Below, one piece after another: positions 33,981 through 44,607 of a stretch of DNA of 64,000 nucleotides (position 1 is its first letter; the number at the start of each line of letters is the position of its first letter). The DNA lies in assembly GCA_028274465.1 (NCBI GenBank), contig CM051456.1:64962753-65026752 (forward strand), written 5' to 3'. The DNA comes from Plantago ovata (lineage: Eukaryota > Streptophyta > Magnoliopsida > Lamiales > Plantaginaceae). Position numbers and translations under genes: made by a program. The notes under the pieces are model-generated. The model ran no database searches, was not told the origin of the DNA, and saw nothing but the letters and a program-made list of their open reading frames with translations.

Positions 33981-34289
33981 CTAGTCACTCTTCATCCCCT
34001 CGTCCTCGTCCTCGTCCTCATGTAGGAGCGACCATTCGATGACATCTTTTGGTTCCAAAAGTTGTTGAAATATCTTGCAGAAGACTCCTTGGTCTTCAAA
34101 GTGCTCAACCTCCTTGTGCTCACAAGGGGGAGGAGTAGAAGATTTGGGGGGACATGGAGGAAATGCCTCTTGGAGAGCTTCCTTCATTTCAACCAATATT
34201 TCGGGATCAACTTGTGGTGGGGGAGAAGGTGGGGGGGGAGGGGAATGTGGGGGTGTTTCTTCAGACCTGAATTTGTTAGGGTTTTCCAT
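33981..34289 (-). CDS. Small uncharacterised protein in J
   Basis: A 102-residue product from the Met at 34289 (MENPNKFRSEETPP). It has a Pro-rich N-terminal part (PPHSPPPPPSPPPQ), a middle with EILVEMKEALQEAF and an acidic tail (HEDEDEDEGMKSD). I do not recognise it. An upstream Met at 34433 would add 48 residues of poorer composition. It may be a J-encoded accessory protein or a chance frame. Confidence 0.35.
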   Translation of the reverse strand: MENPNKFRSEETPPHSPPPPPSPPPQVDPEILVEMKEALQEAFPPCPPKSSTPPPCEHKEVEHFEDQGVFCKIFQQLLEPKDVIEWSLLHEDEDEDEGMKSD

Positions 34290-34954
34290 ATTTGTGTGAG
34301 AATATGTTAAAATTAAGTGACTTCTTATAGTTGGTGTTGGGAATTCTAGAGGACAAATACACTTTATTGTTAATGTATTAATGTACACATTCATGTAGCT
34401 ACATTCATGTATAGGGAAAAATTTATGAGGCATACATTTATGTAATGACTTTTAGGATTTTCGAAATTAAAAGATTTTTTGTAATATCTAATCATTTTAT
34501 AAAGTGTGATGATGATATACGTATATTAGTTCCGATGTGTTGGTTTAGGCTTACCTTGGGTCATAACTAATAGTCTACGTTTATTGAGGATCAGTAAGCG
34601 TTTTATTGGTTTTAACCCAATGGTAAGCCTTACCGACATTTAATCGAAGTGATTGTATTTAACTGAACACACCATCATAGTAATATGGTTTACATGCATA
34701 AAAAATACAAATACACTGTCCTTCGGACACACCATCACTTCCATATATATAGATTGATGAATGGTATGGTACTTGGCCTGGGCTTGTGAATGATTGTAGT
34801 ATGTTGGTACCGTAACAACAACATTTCTAATGTCGTTGTTACTATACCAGCGCATTTCAGCCATTCTCAAAGTTTAGTTCAATATCGTAATCATGTAAAC
34901 CCTCTATTCTTAATAAGTTGTATATACATAAATGTAGTATGTGAGCAAGAAATG

Positions 34955-35037
34955 TGTCTGGATGTTTAGGAGTTTGAAGTCTCCATCTTTAGTCAGTAAC
35001 TAAAGATGGATATTTCAAGATCCTAAACATCCAGACA
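34955..35037. repeat. 39-bp-arm fold-back in J
   Basis: Arms 34955-34993 and 34999-35037 pair at 35 of 39 positions around a CAGTA loop. The length and pairing resemble a small-RNA precursor or a very short fold-back insertion. Confidence 0.8.
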
Positions 35038-35065
35038 TCCTTTCGTGTTCACATATAACGAAGGA

Positions 35066-35128
35066 TTTGTCTAAACACATCTTGTATTTGTCTAAACACA
35101 TCTTGTATTTGTCTAAACACATTAAGAG
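35066..35128. repeat. 21-bp tandem repeat, three copies
   Basis: The unit TTTGTCTAAACACATCTTGT (plus A) repeats at 35066, 35087 and 35108, just after the fold-back and before the split ORF. Confidence 0.8.
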
Positions 35129-35185
35129 TTTGTATTTTAGTGTTTTGTATTTGAGTGTGATGATGCTATATGTATATTAGTTTCC

Positions 35186-36011
35186 ATGGATCAAGAACAG
35201 AAACCGGGCGGCCCTCGACGGATCAATGGGCTTCCAGTATTGTCCACCAACGGATCTAAGTAAGTTCTTAATAAATTGGTATTTAATTGTTCTTGTATAT
35301 ATAGTTGTCGGTACTCCAACTTTTAATCTTTCAGAATGTGTGACAGGTTTCAACCTACTATAGCTTCTAGAAGGATTTCAATGCTCATGAAAAGAGAGTT
35401 CTTTACGCCTCCTGGGAGTGGCGGAGAAAGGTGGGCTACGGTTCCTCGGCCGGTGAAAGGAGCACTTGTGGGAAGAATTCCAGGTACTTTACTATCTTTA
35501 CTTGAATATTTCTATATTGGATTCTTGGGGCATTGCCTTAATTATATACGTGTACGTACATTATTTATTTATCTGTTATTAGGGCATTGCCTATATTATC
35601 TATTCTTGGGGCATTGCCTATAGTATCTATTCCTGGGGCATTGCCTATAGTATCTATTCTTGGGCATTGCCTTTACTGTACATATGTGTACGCACATTAT
35701 TTGTTCTTGTGGGACACTGATGTGGGATTTTTTGTGGGATTGTTGTGTTGCAAAAATACTACTTTGTCCCTCCTGCCAATGCGGAGGAGATATTGAGGGT
35801 ATTCAACATTTCGGCTGAAAAGACTCACAGGCATTCGATTTATTATGCCAAGGCAAAGTACTTTCGGCATAAAGAATGGGTTCGGTACTTCAATCCGGAC
35901 CATCGGGATCTGCGGGTGGAATCGTGGCAGAACCATGTGACCCGTGAGCAGGCACATAACGATGGGGCATTGCAGGCTGAAGGGGTCGGTTGGTTAGTGG
36001 AGAGCCCGTAG
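35186..36011 (+). CDS. Split, uncharacterised J gene
   Basis: Exon 1 (35186-35259, MDQEQKPGGPRRINGLPV) ends at a GTAAGT donor; a 75-nt intron ends TTTCAG at 35334; exon 2 (35335-35483) continues in frame and is basic (MCDRFQPTIASRRISMLMKR). A second donor follows at 35484. A further open block at 35745-36011 (YYFVPPANAEEILRVF) looks like the last exon, but no clean AG acceptor is visible before it. The segment 35584-35670 repeats GGGCATTGCCTATA units. I do not recognise the family; it may be a TNPA-like DNA-binding protein by position only. Confidence 0.45.
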
Positions 36012-36604
36012 GATTAGTACTTTTTAGGATTGTTATTCTTTATCCGTACATTTTAGGATTTTCGTTTATTTTAATGATTATCTTCGTACCTTTTAGTTTC
36101 TTTGTACGTACACTTTAAGTTTTTTTTATTGAAATTTCGATTATCGTAAAATGAATCAATCGTATATATTTTGTTAGCGTACTCAATTTTGAGTTAAAAT
36201 AACAATTTTTAACATAAATTCAATAAAATAAAAAATCAATTTAAAAAAAAATCAGAGAAGTTAGCGACGGATTAGTTGATCCGTCGCCAAATTCCCCTCG
36301 CAAGGGAATGAGACGTGTCCCTTAGCTTTAGAGACGGATAACATAATCCGTCGCTATATATAGATACGGATAAAGTCATCCGTCTCTATGTTGGTCAACG
36401 ACATCATAGCGACGGATAAACTAAACCGTCGCTAACTATAGCGACGGATAATATTAACCGTCTCTTTGTTTTTTAGCGACGCCACTTTTCGTGACGTCCT
36501 ATTTAGCGACGAGCTTTCCGTCGCTATTGGTGTATAGCGACGCATCGCTTATGTATAGCGACGGATGGTATCCGTCGCTAAAGTCAGTTTTCCTTGTAGT
36601 GAGG

Positions 36605-38126
36605 GGGATCGAAATTGATAAGGCAAAGATAGAGATAATTGAGAAGCTTCCCCCACCCACTTGTGTCAAAGAACTTCAGTCATTTCTTGGTCATGTAGGA
36701 TTCCATAGGAGGTTTATCAAAGATTTTTCGAAAATTGCAAAACCCTTAAGCAACTTGCTTGCAAAAGATGTTAGTTTCGATTTTTCTGAAGATTGCTTAG
36801 AGGCCTTTAACACCCTTAAGGCAAGATTAATTACTACTCCTACAGTTGTGCCACCAAAATTGGAAACTTCCTTTCGAGATAATGTGTGATGCCTCAAATT
36901 TTGCTATGGGGGTTGTTTTATGCCAAAAGGTGGATAAGAAGTATCGTGTGATTTACTATGTTAGTAATACCCTAGACTCAGTTCAAGTTAACTATACAAC
37001 TACTGAAAAAGAATTTTTAGCTGTTGTTTTTGCTTTACAGAAGTTTAGGTCTTATCTGTTAGGACACCTTGTGAATGTCCATACTGATCATGCTGCTTTA
37101 AGACATTTAATACCTAAACAAGATTCTAAGACAAGATTAATCCGTTGGGTCTTATTGTTACAATACTTTGATTTGACCATAGTGGATAGGGCTGGTAAGG
37201 AAAATTGCGTAGTAGCTGATCACTTGTCTAGAATTCCAAATATCCACGTAGATGCAATTCCTGTTAATGAGGACCTTCCCGATGAACACTTGATGAGAGT
37301 AGATGAAGAGCCATGGTATTCTGATATTGTGAATTATTTGGCTACGGGTATTTGCCCAACTAATTTCTCAGCCTCCGATAGGAGAGCACTTTCAAAACAG
37401 TGCAGGTTTTACATATGGGATGATCCGGACCTTCTTAGAGAAGGGGCTGATGGAATATTGAGGAGATGCGTTCCACAAGGAGAACAACGAAGTGTACTGA
37501 GTCATTGCCATGAGCTTCAGTGCGGTGGACACTACAGTGGGGCTAAAACAGCCCGTAACGTGTTACAAGCAGGATTTTTCTGGCCATCCTTGCACCGAGA
37601 TGCGAGGGAATTTGTGAAGAATTGTGAACCATGTCAGCGAGGGGGCAATATTGGCAAGCAGGAAGAAATGCCCCAGCAAGGAAATCTAGTGGTAGAACCT
37701 TTTGATGTATGGGGAATTGATTTCATGGGACCATTCCCATCAAGCTCGGGATATGAGTACATTCTAGTCGCGGTGGACTACGTAACTAAGTGGGTGGAGG
37801 CAATCCCCACTAGGAAGAATGATGCTTCGATAGTCTTGTAGTTCTTGAAGGATGTGATTTTCACCCGGTTTGGAGTTCCTAGAACAATTATCAGTGGTGG
37901 AGGTTCTCACTTTGTCAACCGGTCCTTTGCCTCACTCATGAAGAAGTACAGTGTTACCCATAATGTTGCTACACCATATCATCCGCAGACTTCTGGGAAA
38001 GTAGAGGTTAGCAACCGACAAATCGAAAAGATCCTTGAGCGTGTGGTGAAGCCTAGCAGGAAGGATTGGGATGGAAAACTGAATGATGCGCTTTGGGCGT
38101 ATAGAACCAGCCTTAACACCATCACA
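36605..38126 (+). pseudogene. Athila RT end, RNase H and integrase (element D, part 2)
   Basis: Continues D after the CACTA element. RNase H motifs ([27 protein letters not shown]), the integrase zinc-binding region ([13 protein letters not shown], then CEPCQRGG) and the integrase core are clear. Lesions are a frameshift near 36850, TAG at 37839-37841 where A has AAA, and loss of the second catalytic Asp (ISGGGSHF where A has MSDGGSHF). The integrase is cut at about 38126. D keeps about 90 bp of the integrase zinc region that A has lost. Confidence 0.9.
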
Positions 38127-40325
38127 AGACTTCATTCAGTCTTCTTCACCCTTCACACGAACGTAGCCACCATCAGAAAAGAAAGAAAATCAAAAAACTC
38201 TCTGTTTCTCTCACCGGCTCCATCACCATCTCAATTCCTCCATCACCAAAACCCTTTTCATCTTCTCCATTCGTACATCACCCATCATCATCATCAACCG
38301 GAACTGGTGCCCCGTTTCCGCCGCCGCGCCATTGCCATCGTGCCTTGCTCCGTTTCCGCCGCTCCCGCCCGGCCGTTCTGCTCTGTTCACGCGTGCTCGT
38401 GCTCCGCGCCGGTGCCGTCAGTCACGTCACGCGCCGCTAGATCCGCCGATCTCCGTCCGTTCCGATTCGGTTTCGTTTCATTCGGTAAGTGGGTTCGTCT
38501 CGGTTTTTCTTATTGCAGATTCGAAATTCAAAATCTCAAATCCCATCTTGTACTAATCCTTTGATTCCGTCTAATTCGCAGCTCACCTAATTTCCATTCT
38601 GTTCGAAGGTAACTGTTCTGTTTCCTTTCTCTTTTTCGTTTCTTTCTTTTTGTTTTGGACTGTGGTGCCCCTGAGACATCTCTCAACCTTGATTTGAACT
38701 TTGAACCTTGAACTGAACTCGAACTCGAACTCGGATTAGGTAGAATTGGATCGATTTATGTGGTATTGCATTGTGTTGACTGTTTGACTCTGACCTTGTG
38801 TATGTTGACCGCATTCCAACCTTAAGACTGAAACTGGACTATGTAAGGGAAGGGTTGAGACTGACCTGGGTTCGTTTAGTGTTCGTTGGACTCGTTTTAT
38901 GTGATTTAGCTTCTGTTGGGGTTGTTTTGGAATTTCAGAGGACTGTAGGGGCTTAATTGCAAATTATGTTTGACCAAGGTTGACTGACAGTTTAAGAGAA
39001 GTTTCGATTTATGAGAAGTGTTATGTTTGATTTCTGAAACTCGGGGAAACTGCTTGTGATTTCTGATTTTGAAAAGGATCTTTTTGTAATTTACCACTGA
39101 GGGTATTTTGGTAATTTCCAGAGTCTGAAAATCGAAAGAGTATTTCTGAAAATGTTTCAACTTAGTTTCTGTTTTTGTAAGTTAGTAATGACTTGACTTG
39201 CTAGCCTTGTTGGTTAGGTTCTTGCTTGACTAACTTAGAGGTCCCGAGTTCGAACCCCGTCCTTACCATTTCTTTTTCAACCTTTTTCCTTCCGTCCGTT
39301 CGACTTCTAAAGTATGTTTAGTACTTTCTTGTTAGGTTCTCCGTTGTTCGATAACCCGTAAGCTCATTACTCGTTCGAGATCTTTTGCTCGCAAGTTAAG
39401 GTGAGTGTTCACCCTAAACCTATTATTTGCGAAAAACTGGAAGGATATGTGACAACTTGTACCTATTACTATATACTGTTTTACTGTATGCTTCCACGTA
39501 AAAGTATGTGTCCTAAGTATGACTATTTACTTTTCTGTTTATTGCTACTCTGTTCTGGACTGACTTTTCTGCAGGAACACTTCTTGGTGTTTGACTATTT
39601 GTATCTGTTTGTTCTGTTTCTGTTATGTTTCTGTGTGACCGGTCGATTAGGTCGTAACTAGGTAGACTTGGGTAGTAGAGGAATATCGGGTTTGCTTGGT
39701 TATTGCCTAGTCTAATCCCTTTTAGACGCGAGGCAGAAGTCGCTGAGGTCTATTAGGGTCGTAGGATCTGTTTCCCCAAAGTACACGGGGGTTTCTGTTT
39801 CTGTCCGGAGTTGTGCACCCTCTGGAGGGAGTTATAAGGGCATTCTGGGAGTAGGAGCAATAAGGCGGGCTGCACCAACGGTCTACAGCTTATCTGTTCT
39901 GTTATTCTGTTATATGTGATCTGTTCTGTTTGTTGTTTTTCTGAAAAGGATTTTGATTTCAAAATTGTTTACTTTCTGTTTTTAACTTAGAACCTCACTG
40001 AGATCCTTTATCTCACACTCTCTTGTTTTCAAAATTCCTTCCTTCCAGATTCTGCTGAGGATGTTCGCGAATAGGATGCCAGCGACTGAGAGAAGGGTCT
40101 GGGGTGTCTTGGGATTTTATTTCAAAATAAGAAGATGAACTATTTACTGGCTTCACTCGTTGTTTCATTTGAACTTGAGTTATCGTTGGATATTTATTTA
40201 TTTTATTTCTGTTAGCGCTGTGCGCGTCAAAGATTATTTAGGCATTAATTGTCGACCGTTGCTATTAAAGTTATTTTGGATTTTCTTTTCAAGAAATTAT
40301 TTTGTTTTCAAAACCGGTACCGTTA
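38127..40325 (+). repeat. LTR-like remnant, family uncertain
   Basis: This 2.2-kb stretch separates the D integrase from the C gag. It has a C/T-rich, CpG-rich start (38220-38480), no coding frame that I recognise, and ends GGTACCGTTACAG, like the ends of some plant chromovirus (Tekay) LTRs. I could not find a matching TG start or a target-site duplication, so it may be a truncated solo LTR. Confidence 0.35.
39195..39272 (+). other. tRNA-like sequence with A and B boxes
   Basis: TAGCCTTGTTGGTTAGG resembles a tRNA D-arm and A box, and GGTCCCGAGTTCGAACCCC a T-arm and B box, at tRNA-like spacing. Stems are poor, so it is not a working tRNA; a SINE head or chance similarity are both possible. 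Confidence 0.35.
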
Positions 40326-41742
40326 CAGAGACGGCCGAAGATGTGTGGGCGTGTTTTGAAAGGCTCGCGAAGGGATCTCAGTTCAAGGATCCGAGGGGCA
40401 TGAACATGAGGCATGTAGTTGAAGCTCCAACGAAACCCGAGGTGCAGTTGAACGGTGTGAGTGGGGATAGGTTTGATGGCTTCGCCCATGAGATGAGGCA
40501 GGCTCTTAAGAGCTCGATGGGGCAACCTCTTTTCAATGAAGTTTGTAGGGTCTGCAAGAACTATGGGCATAGGGCTCATATGTGTAGGTCTGATCTAGCC
40601 AACGATGGTGTTTATTTGGTGGAGCAGGAGAAGAAGAGGTGTTTGCTGCAGAACTTGGGGAGGCTAACTATGGGCAAGATGGTAGGAATCCTCGTGGTGG
40701 ATATTGGAAGAAGGGTTTCCGAAGCAACCAAGGTTATGCTCCCCAAAACCAGACCTATGGACCTAACCAAGACTGTAGTAATCTCAACTACGGTAATGAT
40801 CATTGTGAGAACCCTCCCCCTAGAACCGAAGCACCTAAGTCCAAGTCAGCTTCTCTCTTAGACACTTTGCAGAAGATGGTCGTTAATACCCAGGGGTTTA
40901 TGAAGAGGTATGAGGAAGATTCGGAGAAGACGAGGGGTAGGATCGATCAATTGGAGGTAAGTACTAGGCTTGCTCACCAAAAGATGCAAGAGCTCATCGA
41001 CCGTGGAGCAAGTAGGGAGCAAGGGAAGTTGCCCAGTAACACGGAGAAGTCGATGTCTATAACCTTGGTAGGAGACCTTCCCGTGGAGATCACCATTAAG
41101 AAGGTTGCTGAGTGCAAGTGTTGTGCACACGGTGAGCCTCATTTGGCCAAGGAGGAAGACAAGGGACAGGGATTCGATGTGAGTGATGAGGAGGAGGAAG
41201 ATTCCGAACCAATCCCTGATAGCTTTGATGTTAAGGTTTGGATAGGTGGCCTCGATGACATCCGTGCTACACTAGATACGGGAGCATTCTCAAATGTGCT
41301 CCCAATGAATCCGTATGAGAAGAGTGGTCTAGGGAAGCTAGAGGAGCACAAGGCCATTGTGCAACTGGCGGATGGATCTTTTGTGAGGCCAGAGGGTGTT
41401 GTTCGAAATGCCTCTATGAGGATTGGTGGCACTCCTGTCCACGCCAGTTTCGTGGTGATGCCAGCATCGCGATGTGGGATGAATGATGTGGTTCTGTTAG
41501 GAAGAGCTTTCTTGACCAAGGTGCGATCCGTGATCGATACCTACAGGGGATCTTGCGCCATTGAGGTTGATGGCAAGCAACATACGTTGCAAGCCATTTC
41601 TGATCATAAAGTACATTCCATTCCTTCTCACCCCATAAGCTTTTTTGGCCTTGCTGCCTTTGTTCATTCTCATTCTCAGGTACTAGGTATGAGGAAGAGA
41701 TCCATGAAGGGGAAGGCTAGTACCCGTCTGGAAAGGAACTAA
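40326..41742 (+). pseudogene. Gag-protease of element C, 5'-truncated
   Basis: Homologous to gag-pro of element I. It begins within Gag (AEDVWACFERLAKGSQF), has an intact zinc knuckle CRVCKNYGHRAHMC, then changes frame near 40640. The protease block is intact: ATLDTGAFSNVLPMN and VVLLGRAFLTK. It stops at 41742 without RT, as in I. The N-terminal Gag, PBS and 5' LTR are missing, replaced by the remnant at 38127-40325. Confidence 0.85.
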
Positions 41743-41787
41743 GGGACAAAGAGAAGTCGAGTCAGATACTACTAAACAATGGCGCTT

Positions 41788-41805
41788 TCCGGGAGGCAAC
41801 CCGGA
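41788..41805 (+). other. Conserved AGGCAA-loop hairpin after C gag-pro
   Basis: TCCGGG-AGGCAA-CCCGGA lies 46 bp after the stop. It is the counterpart of 2726-2743 in element I, with the same loop and a re-paired stem. Confidence 0.75.
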
Positions 41806-41999
41806 GTTTTTATTGCTTTCTTGCATTGCATACATACATCGAATAATTTCTTTTTTGATAAGTTTTTGTGGTTTGTGTATTGTTTTGTGCTTTTTGTATG
41901 TGTTGAGTGAATTATTTTCGAGTGTTTTAGTGAGGAAAATGATTTGGAGTGAAAATTTAGTGCGAGGGGCCGAAACAATTCGGCACCCAGCCTCTGTAA

Positions 42000-42165
42000 G
42001 TGGGAGGCGTACCGCCTCCCACCTCCAGAGAGTTGCCAACTCTCCAGAGTGGATAGGCGGACCGCCGCCCATGGGGGGCGGTCCGCCCCCCAACTCCAGA
42101 GAGTTGGAGACTCTCTGGAGTTGAGAGGCGCACCGCCGCCCACCCAGGACGGTCCACCCCACAGG
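42000..42165 (+). repeat. GC-rich hairpin cluster in element C spacer
   Basis: Hairpins are GTGGGAGGCG-TAC-CGCCTCCCAC (42000-42022), a 15-bp near-perfect GGCGGACCGCC stem around ATG (42056-42087), and a perfect 14-bp stem with a TGGAG loop (42091-42123). This is a compact GC-rich island in an A/T-rich spacer. Confidence 0.85.
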
Positions 42166-42960
42166 TCCAAGACAGTACAAAGCGAGATTTTACCCCCTTT
42201 TCCCTCATTCTTCATCCTTTCTCTTCCTCTTACTCTTCCTCTTACTCTTCCTCTTACTCCCAAAATCGAAACAATCCCAAAACCCTTCACTCTTCCATAA
42301 TTCTTCCAATTCTCCACCAAGTCTTGTGTTCTTTAGCTTGAATCTAAGCCCATTACGTGCTCTTCATTTTCATCCGAACAAATATCTTCATACTTCATCC
42401 AATTTCCAGATCTGAGGTAACCCCTCAAGAACCCTAATTTTCAAAATTGGGGGTTTCTTGATTTTTGCTTCAATTGAGCTTATATGATGTATGGGTTACT
42501 TGTTTGTGTGTTTATTACATGATTTCTCTATCAATTGTATGCCTAATTTTGTTGGGATGGTTGAATTGGGGCTTTTGCTCAATTAGGATTTCTATGTCTT
42601 GATTGCATTATTTTGATTCGTTCATGCCTTATTAAATTCGAGAAAATTGATATGATGACTATAGATTATTGGGTGGAACACTTGATTGGGTAGATTGTGA
42701 GTTTTTTGGTGATTTTCGATACTATGGTATGCATGTTGCCTTATGAATTTGAGGTTATTCGTTGTCTAGCATGAGCTTTGATTATGATTTAGTACATGAT
42801 TGAGATGAATCGCATGATTGTTCTTAGCATAGGTAGCTAGACTAGAACATGGGGTAAGGGAGTAGAGTTGGTCGAAGTTGACACTCAATTACTTGCACAC
42901 ATTGCATTTGCATTAGCATATCGTTTTTGTTTAGTACAAGATACTAATTGCTGCGTTTCA
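42166..42960 (+). other. Spacer between C gag-pro and ORF2
   Basis: No gene is visible. It ends TACTAATTGCTGCGTTTCAG, a strong branch point plus 3' splice site, directly before ORF2 coding sequence, as in element I. Confidence 0.55.
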
Positions 42961-43128
42961 GGCACCATTGTTCGTGATAAGAAGAAAGCAGGGTCATCCA
43001 AGAGCAAGAAGGGAAAGGGAGAGCAGCCTCGAGCTCCTGAGCTAGCGAAGCCTATGAACCATCGCTCCGAGCGATCTCCATTCGACTGGACCTTGAGGAG
43101 GAAGCTGCAATTAAGCCCCGCTCCATAG
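42961..43128 (+). pseudogene. ORF2 of element C, N-terminal part
   Basis: After the splice-acceptor-like sequence the frame reads GTIVRDKKKAGSSKSKKGKG, a basic Lys/Ser-rich head like that of ORF2 in I. The position of the I start Met is ATT here. A frame change near 43090 puts the LEEEAAIKPRS segment in the frame that continues after element A. It is cut at target site CATAG. Confidence 0.7.
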
Positions 43129-44425
43129 TGATGATAGTGTTTTTTATACTATCATTCGAGTCTTTTTTCACCAATTTAGCTATCCTCTTGCATGCATTTT
43201 AGTGCATTTTGTTATAATAGTGTCACGTTTCCATTTCTTTTGCTCTTTTCAGGTTTTAGGTGGGAATCGTGTTTTTGGATGTAATTCATGACGAATCAAT
43301 GATGTTTTGGTGCAACGAGATAACCCGTAGTGTGTCAAGGAGTGCCGAGACGAGTTTCAAGGCCAAGAGATCAAGTTCGGAGCTCAAAACTGTGCAAGGG
43401 GCCGAATTCGAGGATCCAAAGGAGGAATTCCGCATGGGCCGCATTCTGCCCGTGCGGGGCGCATTGCCGCGTGCGCGGCGGACCGCCGTGTGGCGGGCGC
43501 ACCGCCGCGTACGGGGCGGTACGCCGCGGAGCTTCCGACATCTCTATATATATATCCCAAAATCTGCGATTTTAGATATCTCTTTTCATATTTTTCCATA
43601 CATAAACCCTAGAGTTTGTTCTGGGGATATTTTCTCATAGAATCTTTGTAACTTAGCGATTTTGAAGCTAGAGGAGAGATTTGGATACCGTTTAATCTCA
43701 CCTTGCTAGATCTTTGTTAGTTTTAGCCATTCACCGGAGATTGACAACCTTTGGTGGTAACCTTGTATCTCACAATTCTTCTATTCATCTTTCAATTAAA
43801 CATGTTTTCTTTCATTATTGCTTCGATTATGATTTTTTATCGTGTTATTGATATGAGTAGCTAAGCATATAGTTGGTGATAGTATGTCAATTCGTAGCTA
43901 GGGCTCGTATTATGCATGATTGAGTTTCTGAATCTTTTACTTTTTTAATTATCTTAATTCTATTCTTTGATCCGACTAAGCCATATATCTTCGTAGAAAG
44001 GTGTTAGAAACACTAGGACAATTCAAGATCATCGATTCAATTATATATAATTTGCAAGTACTGCTTGAACTAAGTATTAGTATAGATAGGAAGCTTTCAA
44101 AATACACGTTTGTAAACCTGTCTTTGGTGTTTGTAAATCGAATTACTTTTAAGACAGTACGCGTTGCACTTTCATGCATAATTAGAACTTGATGCTTAGA
44201 ACGAGCATACTATCACCAACTTTCTCCATAAATTGTTAAGTAGAGTTAATATAAATTTGTTTTCTGAAATTATATATAGTTATTTAGTTAAAGCTAGTTT
44301 AATCCCTAGAGATCGACACTCGAGGTCATATTACCTCTGCACTACGTGTTTTGTGTAGTTGTGAATTGCCCTTTGGCTTAAAACAAATTTATTTGATTGT
44401 TCGAGTCTGACAATCTCGTTCATCA
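43129..44425 (+). repeat. 5' LTR of A
   Basis: 1297 bp from TGATGATAG to CGTTCATCA, fixed by target-site duplication and PBS. It contains a GC-rich array (43444-43530) directly upstream of a TATA box. A short U5-side block (ATTACCTCTGCACTACG onward) was duplicated in the window by the B insertion into the 3' LTR. Confidence 0.95.
43444..43555 (+). promoter_or_regulatory. GC-rich GCCGC array plus TATA box in A LTR
   Basis: An 87-nt CpG-rich segment with repeated ACCGCC, GCCGCG and GGCGGACCGCC is followed 13 nt later by CTATATATATAT (43544-43555). This looks like an enhancer-promoter unit; GCCGCC-type words resemble the ERF GCC box. The same arrangement is at 52059-52133, 53224-53317 and 57799-57872. 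Confidence 0.65.
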
Positions 44426-44428
44426 AAT

Positions 44429-44447
44429 TGGCGTCGTTGCCGGGGAC
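44429..44447 (+). other. Primer-binding site of A, tRNA-Asp type
   Basis: TGGCGTCGTTGCCGGGGAC lies three bases after the LTR and matches the complement of tRNA-Asp with one mismatch. Confidence 0.9.
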
Positions 44448-44607
44448 TATAACTCCTTTTTACTCTTTAGCTTTTTTGTTTTCAGCATTCAATTTCCAGG
44501 ATATAGTAATCTAGTTGTCTAGTGTAGAAGTTGGGTTCCAAATTTTGGTCAGAACTAACTTGACTGATTTTTGGTTTTGAGTTATATCCTTTCCCAGATA
44601 TTCAGGT

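Larger units (their letters stand above)
32889..36601. mobile_element. CACTA (En/Spm) transposon J, 3.7 kb, in Athila pol
   Basis: The ends are CACTACAAGAAAACAG and, reverse complemented, CACTACAAGGAAAACTG. It is flanked by the 3-bp duplication AGG (32886-32888 and 36602-36604), which is diagnostic of CACTA elements. Removing it restores the RT frame context seen in A (CCGAT-AGG-GGGATCG). It has no recognisable TNP2-type transposase, so it is probably non-autonomous. Confidence 0.95.

Noticed and set aside
39195-39272. A functional tRNA gene
   Set aside because: A- and B-box-like words are present but the acceptor and T stems do not pair; kept only as a low-confidence tRNA-like site.
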